Assembly: GCA_965248735.1 (NCBI GenBank)
Contig: OZ252146.1
Span: forward strand, 1,302,001-1,366,000
DNA length: 64,000 bases
Direction: 5' to 3'
From: Aldehydirespirator sp965248735
GTDB lineage: Bacteria; Actinomycetota; Acidimicrobiia; Acidimicrobiales; Aldehydirespiratoraceae
Position numbers and translations under genes: made by a program. This document shows positions 1 to 8,537 of this stretch, piece after piece. The notes beneath the pieces are model-generated. The model did no database searches. It worked only from the letters and a program-made list of their open reading frames with translations, and had not been told where the DNA came from. Each line of letters opens with the position of its first letter. The first letter of the stretch is position 1.

Positions 1-20
1 CTCCCGGATTCGAGCGCTCA

Positions 21-34
21 GACGGTATACAGGG
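21..34. promoter_or_regulatory. GTATAC palindrome, copy 1 (putative operator)
   Basis: The core GTATAC is at 25-30, in the context CGGTATACAGG, 8 nt before the ATG of the ETF fusion gene. The same CGGTATACAGG word precedes the F420-type oxidoreductase near 9520, and variants closer to TTGTATACAA precede four other transcription units. Here the site could also supply the -10 of a leaderless promoter, so the operator reading rests on comparison with the other copies. Confidence 0.5.
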
Positions 35-38
35 CACC

Positions 39-1910
39 ATGAGGATCGCGGTTCTGGTCAAGCAGATACCCGCTCCGGTCGAGTTCCGGATGCAGGACGG
101 GCGCCTGGTGCGAGACGGCGTGCCCCTGGAGGTCAACGCCTACTGCCGGCGGGCCAACGCCAAGGCGGTGGAGCTGGCCGGCTCCGACGGCGAGGTCGTG
201 GTGTTCACCATGGGGCCGCCCGCGGCCGCCGACGCCCTGCGGGAGATGATCGCCTGCGGCGCCGATCGGGGCGTGCACCTGTGCGATCCGGCTTTCGCGG
301 GCAGCGACACTCTGGCCACCGCGGTGGCTCTGGCTGCGGCCATCCGGCGCGAGGGCCCCTTCGACCTGGTGCTGGCCGGACTCAACTCGCTCGACTCCGA
401 CACCGGCCAGGTGCCTGTCGAGGTCGCCGAGTTGCTGGGGCTGCCCTTCGCAGCCGGGGTGCGGGATCTGGCGGTGGTCGGCGGCTCCTTCACCGCCCGG
501 CTGGAGACCGATGACGGCCACCGCACCGTCGAGGGGGACCTGCCCGCGGCGCTGTCCACCGCGGAGCGGCTCTGCGCCCCGTCCAAGGCCCCGCCCGAGG
601 CCTGCGCCGAGGTGGACGGCAGCCGGATCATGCGGCTAGTTGCGGCCGACCTGGACGTGCCCGCCGAGCAGCTCGGAGCGCGGGGCTCGCCCACCTCGGT
701 CGGACCGGTGCGGGTGCTGACTGCCACCCGGCGCAGGCTGCGGGCAGGGTCTGTGGCCCAGGCGGTGGACCTGCTGGAGGAGCTCGGCGCCTTCTCCGAC
801 GCCCCCGAATCAGACGACGCCGACGGCGACGCTTCAACGGGTAGTGCGGCCCTGTTGGACGCCAGCACCGACGGGGCGCAGGCCGCCGCGGGCGAGCGGT
901 CCGTGTGGTGCTTCTTCACCGAGCCGGACGTGGGCTCCGAGCTGCTGGGCGAGGCGTCGGAGCTGGGCGCCTGGATCTCGGGCACCGTCACCGCGGTCAC
1001 CACCATCGCCGACGCCGCGGGCCGGGACGGGCTGGGAGCCGCCGGCGCCGACCGGCTACTGGTGATCGAATCGGCATCGGAGCCCTCCGAGCAGGCCGAC
1101 GCCCTGGCGGCCGCCGCGGCCCGCTGCCTTCCTTGGGCGCTGCTCGTGGAGGGAACCCGCTCGGGCCGGGTGGTGGCCTCCATCGTGGCTGCGCGCTGCG
1201 GCTGGGGGCTCACCGGCGACGCCGTGGGGCTGGAAGTCAGCCCCGACGGCCGTCTGGTGGCGTGGAAGCCCGCATTCGGCGGGCGCCTCCAGGTGCCGAT
1301 CCTGTCGCGCTCGCCGGTCCAGATGGCCACGATCCGTCCCGGCGTGCTGGCTCAGCGGCCTGCCCGATCCGGTGCGGCCGAACCCGAGCCCGAGATGCTC
1401 CCCGCGCCCGTGCCGTCCCGGATCCGCACCGTGTCGGTGGTGCGCGACGACGCCGACACGGGCGAGCTGCGCCGGGCCCGGACAGTGGTGGCCGTCGGCG
1501 TGGGCGTCGACCCTGCCGGCTATCCGGTGATCGACGAGCTGCGGGCCGCGCTCGGGGATGCCGCGCTGGGTGCCACCCGCAGGGTCACCGACCAGGGCTG
1601 GGTGCCCCGCGGCCGCCAGATCGGTGTCACCGGGCACGCGGTGGCGCCCCGCCTGCTGGTGGAGGTCGGCTCCAGCGGCCGCTTCAACCACACGGTGGGC
1701 ATCCGCAACGCCGGCGTGCTGATGGCCGTCAACTCCAACCCGGACGCCGAGATCTTCGACCAGGTCGATGTCGGCCTGGTGGGCGATTGGCAGACGGTCG
1801 TCCCCGAGCTGACGGCCGAGCTGGCAGCCCGGGGCGTAGCCGACCGCATGCGTATGGAGGCGCCCGCGGTGGACCGCCTGGCCGACGCCGTGAGTCGTGC
1901 CCGTGTCTGA
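39..1910 (+). CDS. Electron transfer flavoprotein, beta-alpha fusion
   Basis: A 623-residue protein that joins the two normally separate ETF subunits. Residues 1 to about 250 resemble ETF beta/FixA (start MRIAVLVKQIP, AGLNSLDSDTGQVP near 113). A D/S/A-rich linker (about 258-290) leads into an ETF alpha/FixB part. The alpha C-terminal FAD-binding region is clear: GRQIGVTG near 525, GRFNHTVGIRNAG near 547, then VNSNPDAEIFDQVDVG and VGDWQTVVPEL. ETF carries electrons from acyl-CoA or amine dehydrogenases to the quinone pool through ETF-QO. The AMP-beta part looks less conserved than in canonical ETF. The next gene starts inside its 3' end. A GTATAC palindrome lies 8 nt upstream of the ATG. Likely partners in this window are the acyl-CoA dehydrogenase at 19.6-20.7 kb or another flavoenzyme; this is inference. 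Confidence 0.88.
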   Translation: MRIAVLVKQIPAPVEFRMQDGRLVRDGVPLEVNAYCRRANAKAVELAGSDGEVVVFTMGPPAAADALREMIACGADRGVHLCDPAFAGSDTLATAVALAAAIRREGPFDLVLAGLNSLDSDTGQVPVEVAELLGLPFAAGVRDLAVVGGSFTARLETDDGHRTVEGDLPAALSTAERLCAPSKAPPEACAEVDGSRIMRLVAADLDVPAEQLGARGSPTSVGPVRVLTATRRRLRAGSVAQAVDLLEELGAFSDAPESDDADGDASTGSAALLDASTDGAQAAAGERSVWCFFTEPDVGSELLGEASELGAWISGTVTAVTTIADAAGRDGLGAAGADRLLVIESASEPSEQADALAAAAARCLPWALLVEGTRSGRVVASIVAARCGWGLTGDAVGLEVSPDGRLVAWKPAFGGRLQVPILSRSPVQMATIRPGVLAQRPARSGAAEPEPEMLPAPVPSRIRTVSVVRDDADTGELRRARTVVAVGVGVDPAGYPVIDELRAALGDAALGATRRVTDQGWVPRGRQIGVTGHAVAPRLLVEVGSSGRFNHTVGIRNAGVLMAVNSNPDAEIFDQVDVGLVGDWQTVVPELTAELAARGVADRMRMEAPAVDRLADAVSRARV

Positions 1911-3342
1911 CCCGTCGCGGGAAAGCACTGCGGGCTCTACCACCCCCCGGCGCGCCGATCTGATCGTCGAGGGCGCGTACGTGGTGACGCTGGACCGCCG
2001 CCGCCCGATCATTGTCGATGGGTCGGTAGCGGTGGTCGGAGGGGCCATAGCCGCGGTGGGCACCGCCTGCGAGGTGAACGAGTCGTACCCGCGGGCTGAG
2101 GAGCGGATCGACGCCTCGGGGTGCCTGGTCATGCCGGGGCTGATCGACACCCACACTCACCTGTTCCAGGTCCTGGGCCGCGGGCTGGGCGACGGGCTGG
2201 CGCTGCTGGACTGGCTGCGGGACTTCATGCTGCCGATGGCGGTGCACATGACCACCGCCGACGCCGCGGCCGCGGTGCGGCTGAGCGCGTTGATGTCGGT
2301 GCTGGCCGGGACCACCGCCGTCGTCGACAACCACTACGCGCCCACCGACACCGCCACGACGCTGGCGGTAGCCGAGGCCGTCGAGAGCGTCGGACTCCGA
2401 GGGGCCATCGCACGCGGGATCTTCGGTGCCCGGGTGGATGGCAGCGACCGGATGGGAGTCCCCGACGAGCTTCACGCCTACACCGCCTCCGAGGAGCTCC
2501 AGATCATGGCCGAGTGCCTCCAGGCGCGGCCGCCCGGTTCCCGTGTCGAGGTTTGGCCGATGCCCGAGAACGTCGTCTACGTCGACCGGGACCTCATCGC
2601 AGCCTGCGCAGGCCTGGCCGACGAGCACGACCTGCGCTGGCAGGCGCATTGCAGCGAAGCTCTGGACGAGGTGGTCATCTTCTCCGACATCTACGGCGAG
2701 CGGCCCGTCGAGTGGCTCAGCCGGGCCGGCCTGCTGGGGCCTCGAGCCACACTGGCCCACGCCATCTGGCTCGACGACGGCGAGGTGGCCGCCATGGGCG
2801 CGGCCCGAGCCTGCGGGCTGCACCTGCCGGTCTGCAATCAGGTCGTCTCGTCGGGCGTCATGCGGCTGCGAGAGCTCGTGGACGCGGGCGCCACGGTGGG
2901 CCTGGGCACCGACGGCACCGCCGTCGGCGGCCAGAGCATGTTCGAGGCCATGAAGTCGGCCTACGCCCTCCATCGCCTCAGCCGCATGGACCCGACCTGG
3001 CCCCCGTCGGAGACTCTGCTGGAGTTGGTGTGCGGGCATGGGGCCCGCGTTCTGGGCAAGCCGGTCGGGGTGATCGCGCAGGGCGCGCTGGCCGACCTGG
3101 TGGTGGTCGATCTGCAGTCGCCGCGCTTGGTGCCGGCCCACCGGCTGGTGATGGCGCTCACCATGGTCGGCCACGGCTCGGACGTGCGCGACGTGATCGT
3201 GGACGGGGAGGTGGTCGTGCGCCGCGGCATGACAACTCGCGTCGATCAGCACGAGGTGATGGCCAAGGCGCTTGAGGCCGCCGAGCGTGTGGCCGGAGCG
3301 GCCGGCCTGGAGCCCCTGAGGGCTGCCTGGATCAGCCGGTAG
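1897..3342 (+). CDS. Amidohydrolase, deaminase/chlorohydrolase type (MTA/SAH deaminase-like)
   Basis: A 481-residue metal-dependent hydrolase of the AtzA/TrzN/SsnA-like amidohydrolase group. The metal motif HTHLFQ follows VMPGLID (about residues 77-88). A second His is in QAHCSEALDE, with HAIWLDDGE further on, and the C-terminal Asp is in GLGTDGTAVGG (about 337). Family members hydrolyse amino or chloro groups on purines, triazines or guanine. The usual MTA/SAH-deaminase HxE loop is replaced by HCSE, so the substrate is open. The GTG start at 1897 lies inside the upstream ETF gene (14-nt overlap); a second GTG at 1903 is possible. The overlap suggests co-translation with the ETF fusion, so the substrate may feed a dehydrogenase that uses this ETF (inference). 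Confidence 0.85.
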   Translation: MPVSDPSRESTAGSTTPRRADLIVEGAYVVTLDRRRPIIVDGSVAVVGGAIAAVGTACEVNESYPRAEERIDASGCLVMPGLIDTHTHLFQVLGRGLGDGLALLDWLRDFMLPMAVHMTTADAAAAVRLSALMSVLAGTTAVVDNHYAPTDTATTLAVAEAVESVGLRGAIARGIFGARVDGSDRMGVPDELHAYTASEELQIMAECLQARPPGSRVEVWPMPENVVYVDRDLIAACAGLADEHDLRWQAHCSEALDEVVIFSDIYGERPVEWLSRAGLLGPRATLAHAIWLDDGEVAAMGAARACGLHLPVCNQVVSSGVMRLRELVDAGATVGLGTDGTAVGGQSMFEAMKSAYALHRLSRMDPTWPPSETLLELVCGHGARVLGKPVGVIAQGALADLVVVDLQSPRLVPAHRLVMALTMVGHGSDVRDVIVDGEVVVRRGMTTRVDQHEVMAKALEAAERVAGAAGLEPLRAAWISR

Positions 3343-3466
3343 GAGTCGAGCGGTCCGCGGCCGTGCGGGCGACGCGGACGGGGTCGGACGGGCGGCCCGA
3401 CCGATCGACGGCACCTAGGCCGACCTGGCTGTCGTATTGGCGCCGAAAATGCGGTTGAATAGGAGC

Positions 3467-4078
3467 ATGAGGCTCCCGGTGTGGGCACGCGCCGCTCGGC
3501 TGGTGCTGATGGCGGCGGCAGTCTTGCTCGCGGCGTGCGGCCGGTCGGGATACCAGTACGTCGAGAACGCCGACGACACCGTCTTCATCAAGATCCCCGA
3601 GGAATGGGACGTCGTGTCGGAGGGGACCGTGAACTGGACCATCACGCCCGCGTCCGACGACGACCTCGAGCCGATCCTCGGCGAGTTCGTCTTGCCCTGG
3701 CGGGCCGCGTTCGCTGCCGCCCCGAACGACCGGCGCGGCTCGTCCGACTACGTGCAGGGCTTTGTCGAGGTCCAGCCGGTAGACCGTCGCCTGCAGGCAG
3801 ACCTGAGCTTCGCACGGTTCTTCCCCGAACTGGCCGCCGTAGACGGGGTGGAGGTGTTGCGCCACGAGCTCGTGACCGTCGGCGACGCTTCCGGCCACCG
3901 GGTCGGCTCGAAGAGAATCAGTGCAGACGGTGAGGAGATCATGGGCGATCGGCTGGTGATGACCAACAGCCTCAACAGCGTCGTATACACCGTCTGGATC
4001 GGTTGCGCTGTCGGCTGCTACAACACCAACGCCAACTTGATCGAAGAGGTCATGAGCACCTTCACGGTGGAGGACTGA
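3467..4078 (+). CDS. Predicted lipoprotein, unknown function
   Basis: About 203 residues from the ATG at 3467, which is preceded by AGGAGC. In-frame starts at 3437 (TTG) and 3449 (ATG) would put extra charged residues ahead of the signal. The N-terminus is a lipoprotein signal: basic MRLPVWARAAR, hydrophobic LVLMAAAVL, lipobox LAAC. The rest is soluble and acidic, with FIKIPEEWDVVSEG near residue 35. That segment recalls the PsbP-like or DUF1795 type of small bacterial lipoprotein, but I would not assign a family. It ends 2 nt before the GTG of the membrane AAA protease, so the two are probably co-transcribed. A role as cofactor or substrate adaptor of that protease is only a guess. Confidence 0.7.
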   Translation: MRLPVWARAARLVLMAAAVLLAACGRSGYQYVENADDTVFIKIPEEWDVVSEGTVNWTITPASDDDLEPILGEFVLPWRAAFAAAPNDRRGSSDYVQGFVEVQPVDRRLQADLSFARFFPELAAVDGVEVLRHELVTVGDASGHRVGSKRISADGEEIMGDRLVMTNSLNSVVYTVWIGCAVGCYNTNANLIEEVMSTFTVED

Positions 4079-4080
4079 GG

Positions 4081-6582
4081 GTGCGGCTGCGTCGCAGGAA
4101 GTCTGGCGCCCCGCCAGCGGCGGATGCCGTGCTGAATCTCGGCTCCACCGCGTCGCGGCCCCGCGACGCCGAGCGCAGGACCCGCCGGCGCCTCGACCCC
4201 TGGGACCGCTCCAAGTACCTGATCCTGGGATCGGTGCTCTTCGGCTTCTTCTGGTGGCAGAAGCTCAACGCCAATCCCATCAAGTCGGTGGCCGACGGAT
4301 TCTGGGAGACCGTGGAGAAGCAGGCCTGGGTCTGGGTCCTGCTGGCGCTCGAGGTTCTCCGCCAGCTCCACTTCCTGGTCGCGGAGCACTGGTCGGGCTA
4401 CTACCGGTTCTGGAAGTTCAAGGTCTTCGGGCCCTTCGCGAGCCGCCAGTCCCGCATCGATCCGTGGATCCGGTTCCGCATCGGCCGGGTACTGCGGATC
4501 CTGTTCTGGCTGCTGCTCTTCGGGGTGATAGTCGGCCAGTTCACCGATCAGAACCCCGTGGCGGCTCTCATCGGCCTGCCCGGCCGGCTCAACACCTGGC
4601 TGCCGTTGGCGGGCCGGCTCATCATCTACCCGGTGCTGCTGATCAGCCAGTTCGTACTGCTGTTCTGGTTCCTGTCCCGGGGCGGGGTGGAGACCTACTT
4701 CCCCGACGACATCGACACCCGCTTCGAGGACGTGTGGGGCCAGGACCCGGTCAGGGAGCGGGTGCGGGAGAACCTGATCTTCCTGGAGAACCCCGAGGCC
4801 ATCGAGGAGGTCGGCGGCTACGCCCCCGGCGGCATCCTGCTCTACGGCCCGCCCGGCACCGGCAAGACGCTGCTGGCCGAGGCCGCCGCGGGCGAGACCG
4901 GCAAGCCCTTCGTGTTCGTTGACCCCGGTGCCTTCATGAACATGTTCATGGGGGTGGGCATCCTCAAGGTGAAGGGCCTGTTCCGCAAGCTGCGCAAACT
5001 GTCCCTGCGCTACGGGGGCGTGGTGACGTTCTTCGACGAGGCCGACGCTCTGGGCAACCGGGGCGCGGGCGCGGGCGGCGACGGGGGCTTCGGCTCCGAG
5101 AGGCTCGCGGCCTTCCTGCGCGACGCCACCGAGGCCGGCTCGTCGTACCCGTATCTGTCGCCGGGGGCGCAACGGGCGCTGCACGAGGCCGCGCTGGGCG
5201 GCTACGACCGGGCCGGCGGTCTGGGCGCCTACGGCGGCGGCGACTGGGGCGACCGCTGGGCCGGGCCGCGGCGGGAGTCGATCATGATGATGGGCGGCGG
5301 GGGCGGCGGCATGGGCACCCTGCAGGCTCTGCTGTCCGAGCTGTCGGGCCTCAAGAAGCCCCGGGGGTTCTTCAACCGGATCGTGCGCAAGATGCTGGGG
5401 ATGCGGCCCAAGCCGCCCCCGAAGTACCGGATCTTGGTGATGATGGCCTCGAACCTGCCCGAGGCGCTCGACCCGGCCATGCTGCGGCCGGGACGCATCG
5501 ACCGGATCTACAAGGTCGGCTATCCCACCCAGGAGGGCCGCAAGCGCACCTACGAGGGCTACCTGGACAAGGTCGAGCACGTGCTGACCGACGACGACAT
5601 CGAGAAGCTGGCCACCATCACCCCCTACGCCACCGGGGCCTCCATCAAAGACATGGTCAACGAGGCCCTGATCACCGCCATCCGCGACGGACGGCGGGTC
5701 ATCACCTGGGCCGACATCATCAAGGCCAAGCAGCTCAAGGAGCACGGCCTGGCCGATGACTTCGACTACGTGGAGCACGAGCGCCACGCCCTGGCCATCC
5801 ACGAGGCCTGCCATGCGGTGGCCCTGCACCGGGTGAGCCGGCATCGCATGATCGACCTGGCCACCATCGAGCGCCGGGGCAACGTTGGCGGCTTCGTGTC
5901 GCACATCCCGCCCGAGGACCGTTTCACCCACTGGCGCTCGGAGTACGAGGCAGATCTGGAGGTGTCGCTGGCGTCGCTGGCCGGCGAGCGGATGCTGTTC
6001 GGCGACGACAACTCCTCGGGGGTGGGCGGCGATCTGCGCAACGCCACCCAGCTGGCCACGATGATGTCCGGTTACTGGGGCATGGGCGACACCCTGGCCA
6101 GCCACGCGGTGCAGCGCCAGTTCGGCATCGGCGGCGGGCAGCGCAAGGGCGACGACGACGACCCCGAACGCGAGATGCTGCACTCTGGTCTCGGCGACCA
6201 GATCGAGCAGCGCCTGGCCGACCGCTACGAGGCGGCGCGGGCCCTGCTGGAGGCGAACCGCATCGAGGTGCTGGCGGTGGCCCATGCGCTGGAGACCCAC
6301 AAGACCATCACCGGCGAGGACGTGAGCGCCATAGTCGACCGCCAGGTGGGACCCTTCCTGGACGGCCGGGGCTACTACACGCCCGAGGCCATCAGGGCTC
6401 TTGAGGACTATCACAGCGCGGTGCTGGAGCTGCGTCGCACCGGCGGGATCCATCCGCTTCCGCCGCTGCCCAAGATCGCGGGCATAACCGGTCGCCTGGT
6501 GGAGGCGGTTGCCGTTCCCGTCGGTGCGGTCGCCGGTTCCGAACCCTCCAGTCCCAGCGGCTCCACCAACCAAGACGACTGA
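4081..6582 (+). CDS. Membrane-anchored FtsH-like AAA+ zinc protease, divergent
   Basis: 833 residues from GTG 4081, directly after the stop of the lipoprotein gene. Three hydrophobic segments (YLILGSVLFGFFWW; ILFWLLLFGVIVG; LIIYPVLLISQFVLLFWF) precede a AAA domain with Walker A GPPGTGKT (about 256-263), Walker B VVTFFDEADALG (about 316) and a second region of homology ending in RPGRIDR (about 470). A glycine-rich insert of roughly 100 residues lies between Walker B and the SRH. The C-terminal M41 peptidase domain has HEACH (about 574-578) and a downstream GGDLRNATQLA helix with the Asp expected as third zinc ligand. Both ATPase and protease centres therefore look intact. Classical FtsH has two TM helices and about 610-650 residues, so this is a distinct FtsH-related group. 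The last 50 residues are Pro/Gly/Ser-rich. Confidence 0.87.
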   Translation: MRLRRRKSGAPPAADAVLNLGSTASRPRDAERRTRRRLDPWDRSKYLILGSVLFGFFWWQKLNANPIKSVADGFWETVEKQAWVWVLLALEVLRQLHFLVAEHWSGYYRFWKFKVFGPFASRQSRIDPWIRFRIGRVLRILFWLLLFGVIVGQFTDQNPVAALIGLPGRLNTWLPLAGRLIIYPVLLISQFVLLFWFLSRGGVETYFPDDIDTRFEDVWGQDPVRERVRENLIFLENPEAIEEVGGYAPGGILLYGPPGTGKTLLAEAAAGETGKPFVFVDPGAFMNMFMGVGILKVKGLFRKLRKLSLRYGGVVTFFDEADALGNRGAGAGGDGGFGSERLAAFLRDATEAGSSYPYLSPGAQRALHEAALGGYDRAGGLGAYGGGDWGDRWAGPRRESIMMMGGGGGGMGTLQALLSELSGLKKPRGFFNRIVRKMLGMRPKPPPKYRILVMMASNLPEALDPAMLRPGRIDRIYKVGYPTQEGRKRTYEGYLDKVEHVLTDDDIEKLATITPYATGASIKDMVNEALITAIRDGRRVITWADIIKAKQLKEHGLADDFDYVEHERHALAIHEACHAVALHRVSRHRMIDLATIERRGNVGGFVSHIPPEDRFTHWRSEYEADLEVSLASLAGERMLFGDDNSSGVGGDLRNATQLATMMSGYWGMGDTLASHAVQRQFGIGGGQRKGDDDDPEREMLHSGLGDQIEQRLADRYEAARALLEANRIEVLAVAHALETHKTITGEDVSAIVDRQVGPFLDGRGYYTPEAIRALEDYHSAVLELRRTGGIHPLPPLPKIAGITGRLVEAVAVPVGAVAGSEPSSPSGSTNQDD

Positions 6583-6653
6583 CACCGCCTGGCCGTGCCT
6601 GAGGGGCAGCGATGGGCGGTGTGCGCTGCGCTAGTGTCTACTATGGTTGACGC

Positions 6654-6854
6654 GTGACGGGTGACGAGTTGCTGCGAAGGCTGCTGCGGATGGGGTGTGA
6701 GGTCCTGCGGCAGCGCGGGTCGCATGTGTTGCGCTGCGGCGAGTGCATGGCGACGGTGCCGGTCCATTCGGGACGGGACATCGCAGTCGGGACGCTGCGT
6801 TCGATCGAGCGGCAGCTTGAGCCGTGCCTCGGGAAAGGATGGCTGATGCGATGA
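6654..6854 (+). CDS. hicA: HicA-type mRNA interferase toxin
   Basis: A 66-residue HicA-like protein with the dsRBD-type fold signature: MTGDELLRRLLRMGCEVLRQRGSH ahead of VPVHSGRDIAVGTLRSI. The catalytic His of HicA sits in the RGSH motif. GTG 6654 gives the canonical MTGxEL start. The stop overlaps the start of hicB (ATGA at 6851-6854), the usual hicAB arrangement. HicA cleaves mRNA during translation and is neutralised by HicB. Confidence 0.85.
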   Translation: MTGDELLRRLLRMGCEVLRQRGSHVLRCGECMATVPVHSGRDIAVGTLRSIERQLEPCLGKGWLMR

Positions 6855-7225
6855 AGATCTATGCGGTGACGTATCGGAGAGATCCGGGAGATGACGCTTG
6901 GCTCGTGGAGGTGGCGGGCATGCCCGATGTGCACACTTTCGGCCGGACCCTCGAGGAGGCCGCGGTCAACGCCCGCGAGGCGATTGCCGTGACGGTGGAC
7001 ACCGTTGAGTCTGAGCTGGAACTCGAGGAGCACTTTGCCGTCGCCGATATCGACGTCGAGGAGCTCACCAGCTTGCGCGATCGTGCCCAGGAACTGCATG
7101 AGATCTACTTGAGTCGCCAGCGGGCCGCCGCATTGCGACTTGCTGAGGCGGGTGTCTCGCGACGGGACTCCGCCAGGATGCTGGGAGTGTCGCATCAACG
7201 GGTGCAGCAACTGGTCACGCGTTGA
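6851..7225 (+). CDS. hicB: HicB-type antitoxin with C-terminal HTH
   Basis: 124 residues. The N-terminal half is the degenerate RNase-H-like HicB fold (VEVAGMPDVHTFGRTLEEAAVNAREAI is the typical strand-helix segment). The C-terminus, GVSRRDSARMLGVSHQRVQQLV, is a helix-turn-helix suited to autoregulation of the operon. The start is fixed by the ATGA overlap with hicA. It ends about 60 nt before the convergent MFS gene. Confidence 0.85.
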   Translation: MKIYAVTYRRDPGDDAWLVEVAGMPDVHTFGRTLEEAAVNAREAIAVTVDTVESELELEEHFAVADIDVEELTSLRDRAQELHEIYLSRQRAAALRLAEAGVSRRDSARMLGVSHQRVQQLVTR

Positions 7226-7259
7226 CCCCTCCTTAAGGCGCGGCGTGGCCCGCTACGGT

Positions 7260-7280
7260 GGGCGGTGCCCGGCGCCGCCC
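7260..7280. terminator. GC hairpin between convergent genes
   Basis: GGGCGG (7260-7265) pairs with CCGCCC (7275-7280) around a 9-nt loop, between the end of hicB and the end of the convergent MFS gene. There is no U-tract, as is common in high-GC actinobacteria. It is a plausible but unproven bidirectional terminator. Confidence 0.4.
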
Positions 7281-7282
7281 GC

Positions 7283-8530
7283 CTAGGGGTTGGCGCCCAT
7301 GCGGATCAGGCGGCGCCGCCCCGCGTCGGCGGCCAATGCGGCCAGCAGGGCGAAGGCCGCGATCATCAGGAATCCCGCTGTGTAGGAGGCCCGCTCGGCC
7401 AGCAGGCCGAACGCGAACGGGCCGACCACGCCGCCGACGTTGAGCCCTCCCGAGGTCATGCCGGTGGCCGCGCCGGGGGAGTCCCGGTAGGCCCGGATCA
7501 CGGAGTGGACCATCAAGCCGCTCCAGGCCCACCCGACGCCCAGCGCGAACATGGCCCCCAACGGGACCAGGACCCTCGAGCCGGTGGCCGCGGCCAGATA
7601 GCCCAGCGTGCTTGTGCCCAGCAGTAGCGACACGATCCGCAGGTGCCCCGACTCGAAGCGGTCCGCCAGATAGCCGGCCGCGATCCGCGTGGCTATCGGC
7701 AGGCCGCCGGCCACCGCCAGCAGGCCTCCGGCGAGACCCTCAGCAATGCCGACGTCCGTCGCGGCCGACACGAAGAACGCGGCCATGGTGGTGGCCGCGG
7801 CCGAGCCCAGCGCCGCGGCCAGCCCGATCAGAATCAGCGGCCCGTAGTCGATCTTGCTCAGGCCCCGGGCCGCGCCCCCGGTCCGCACCGTGTGGCCGGG
7901 CCGGGCCCCATAGGGCGGGGCCAGTACCAGCCCGGCCAGCGGCACCGCCACCGCGAACCCGAAGGCCCAGCGCCATCCCAGCGTGCTGCCGATGGCGGGC
8001 ACGGCCACACCGGCCAGGAACACCGCCAACGGCACGGCCGCGGCCTGGATGCCGAAGAACAGTCCGTGCCGGCGGACATCGGTGCCCCGGGCCACCATGG
8101 TCTTGGTGCCGGGACCGGCGATGGTCAGCCCGATTGCCCCGACGGCCAGTGCCGCCAGCAGCAGCCAGTAGGACTGCACGACGAAGGCCATCCCCAGAAG
8201 CGCCGCGCCGCTACAGATGTTGGCCACCCGCAGCGACCGCTGCGGGCCGAGCCGGTCGGTGAGGGTCCCGGCGTGGGGCGAGGTCACCGCGGCCAGCAGG
8301 AAGAAGACGGCCACCGCCGAGCCCAAGCCGGCCTCGCTGAAGCCCAGATCGTCGCCCATCGGCAGGGCCAGCGCGCCCAGCCCGAACGCGGGGAACATCG
8401 CCGCGGTCTGCGACGACACCGAGGACACGAGCGACACGACCGGTCGCGCCGGCTCGCTAGCAAGCTCGTCGTCGGCTGTCCGGGTCATCGAAGGACTCGC
8501 GCCCGCGGGCTGCCGGCTCCGCCGCGGCAT
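7283..8530 (-). CDS. MFS transporter
   Basis: 415 residues with about 12 hydrophobic segments. The first loop motif of the major facilitator superfamily is visible as AGTLTDRLGPQRSL (between TM2 and TM3), and a second-half counterpart occurs as AGYLADRFESGHLR. Start at ATG 8530; an internal ATG (residue 15, MTRTADDE) is equally possible because the first 40 residues are polar. The substrate cannot be read from sequence. The neighbour, read first in the same direction, is an F420-type oxidoreductase that ends 7 nt upstream, so the two are probably one operon. Confidence 0.85.
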   Translation of the reverse strand: MPRRSRQPAGASPSMTRTADDELASEPARPVVSLVSSVSSQTAAMFPAFGLGALALPMGDDLGFSEAGLGSAVAVFFLLAAVTSPHAGTLTDRLGPQRSLRVANICSGAALLGMAFVVQSYWLLLAALAVGAIGLTIAGPGTKTMVARGTDVRRHGLFFGIQAAAVPLAVFLAGVAVPAIGSTLGWRWAFGFAVAVPLAGLVLAPPYGARPGHTVRTGGAARGLSKIDYGPLILIGLAAALGSAAATTMAAFFVSAATDVGIAEGLAGGLLAVAGGLPIATRIAAGYLADRFESGHLRIVSLLLGTSTLGYLAAATGSRVLVPLGAMFALGVGWAWSGLMVHSVIRAYRDSPGAATGMTSGGLNVGGVVGPFAFGLLAERASYTAGFLMIAAFALLAALAADAGRRRLIRMGANP

Positions 8531-8537
8531 GCGACGC

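Noticed and set aside
25..30. GTATAC read as the -10 of a leaderless promoter
   Set aside because: Only two of six copies are at a suitable distance from an ATG. The others lie 30-100 nt upstream or centrally between divergent genes, and the palindromic flanks are kept. The possibility is not excluded for copies 1 and 2.
3983..3988. A seventh GTATAC site
   Set aside because: It lies inside the lipoprotein coding sequence (Val-Tyr codons) with no promoter context, and its flanks do not match the operator consensus.
4018..6585. Long minus-strand open frame (about 855 codons) opposite the FtsH-like gene
   Set aside because: Composition is the H/G/Q/L/R-rich type produced by the antisense of GC-rich genes. 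The plus strand has clear AAA and M41 motifs.
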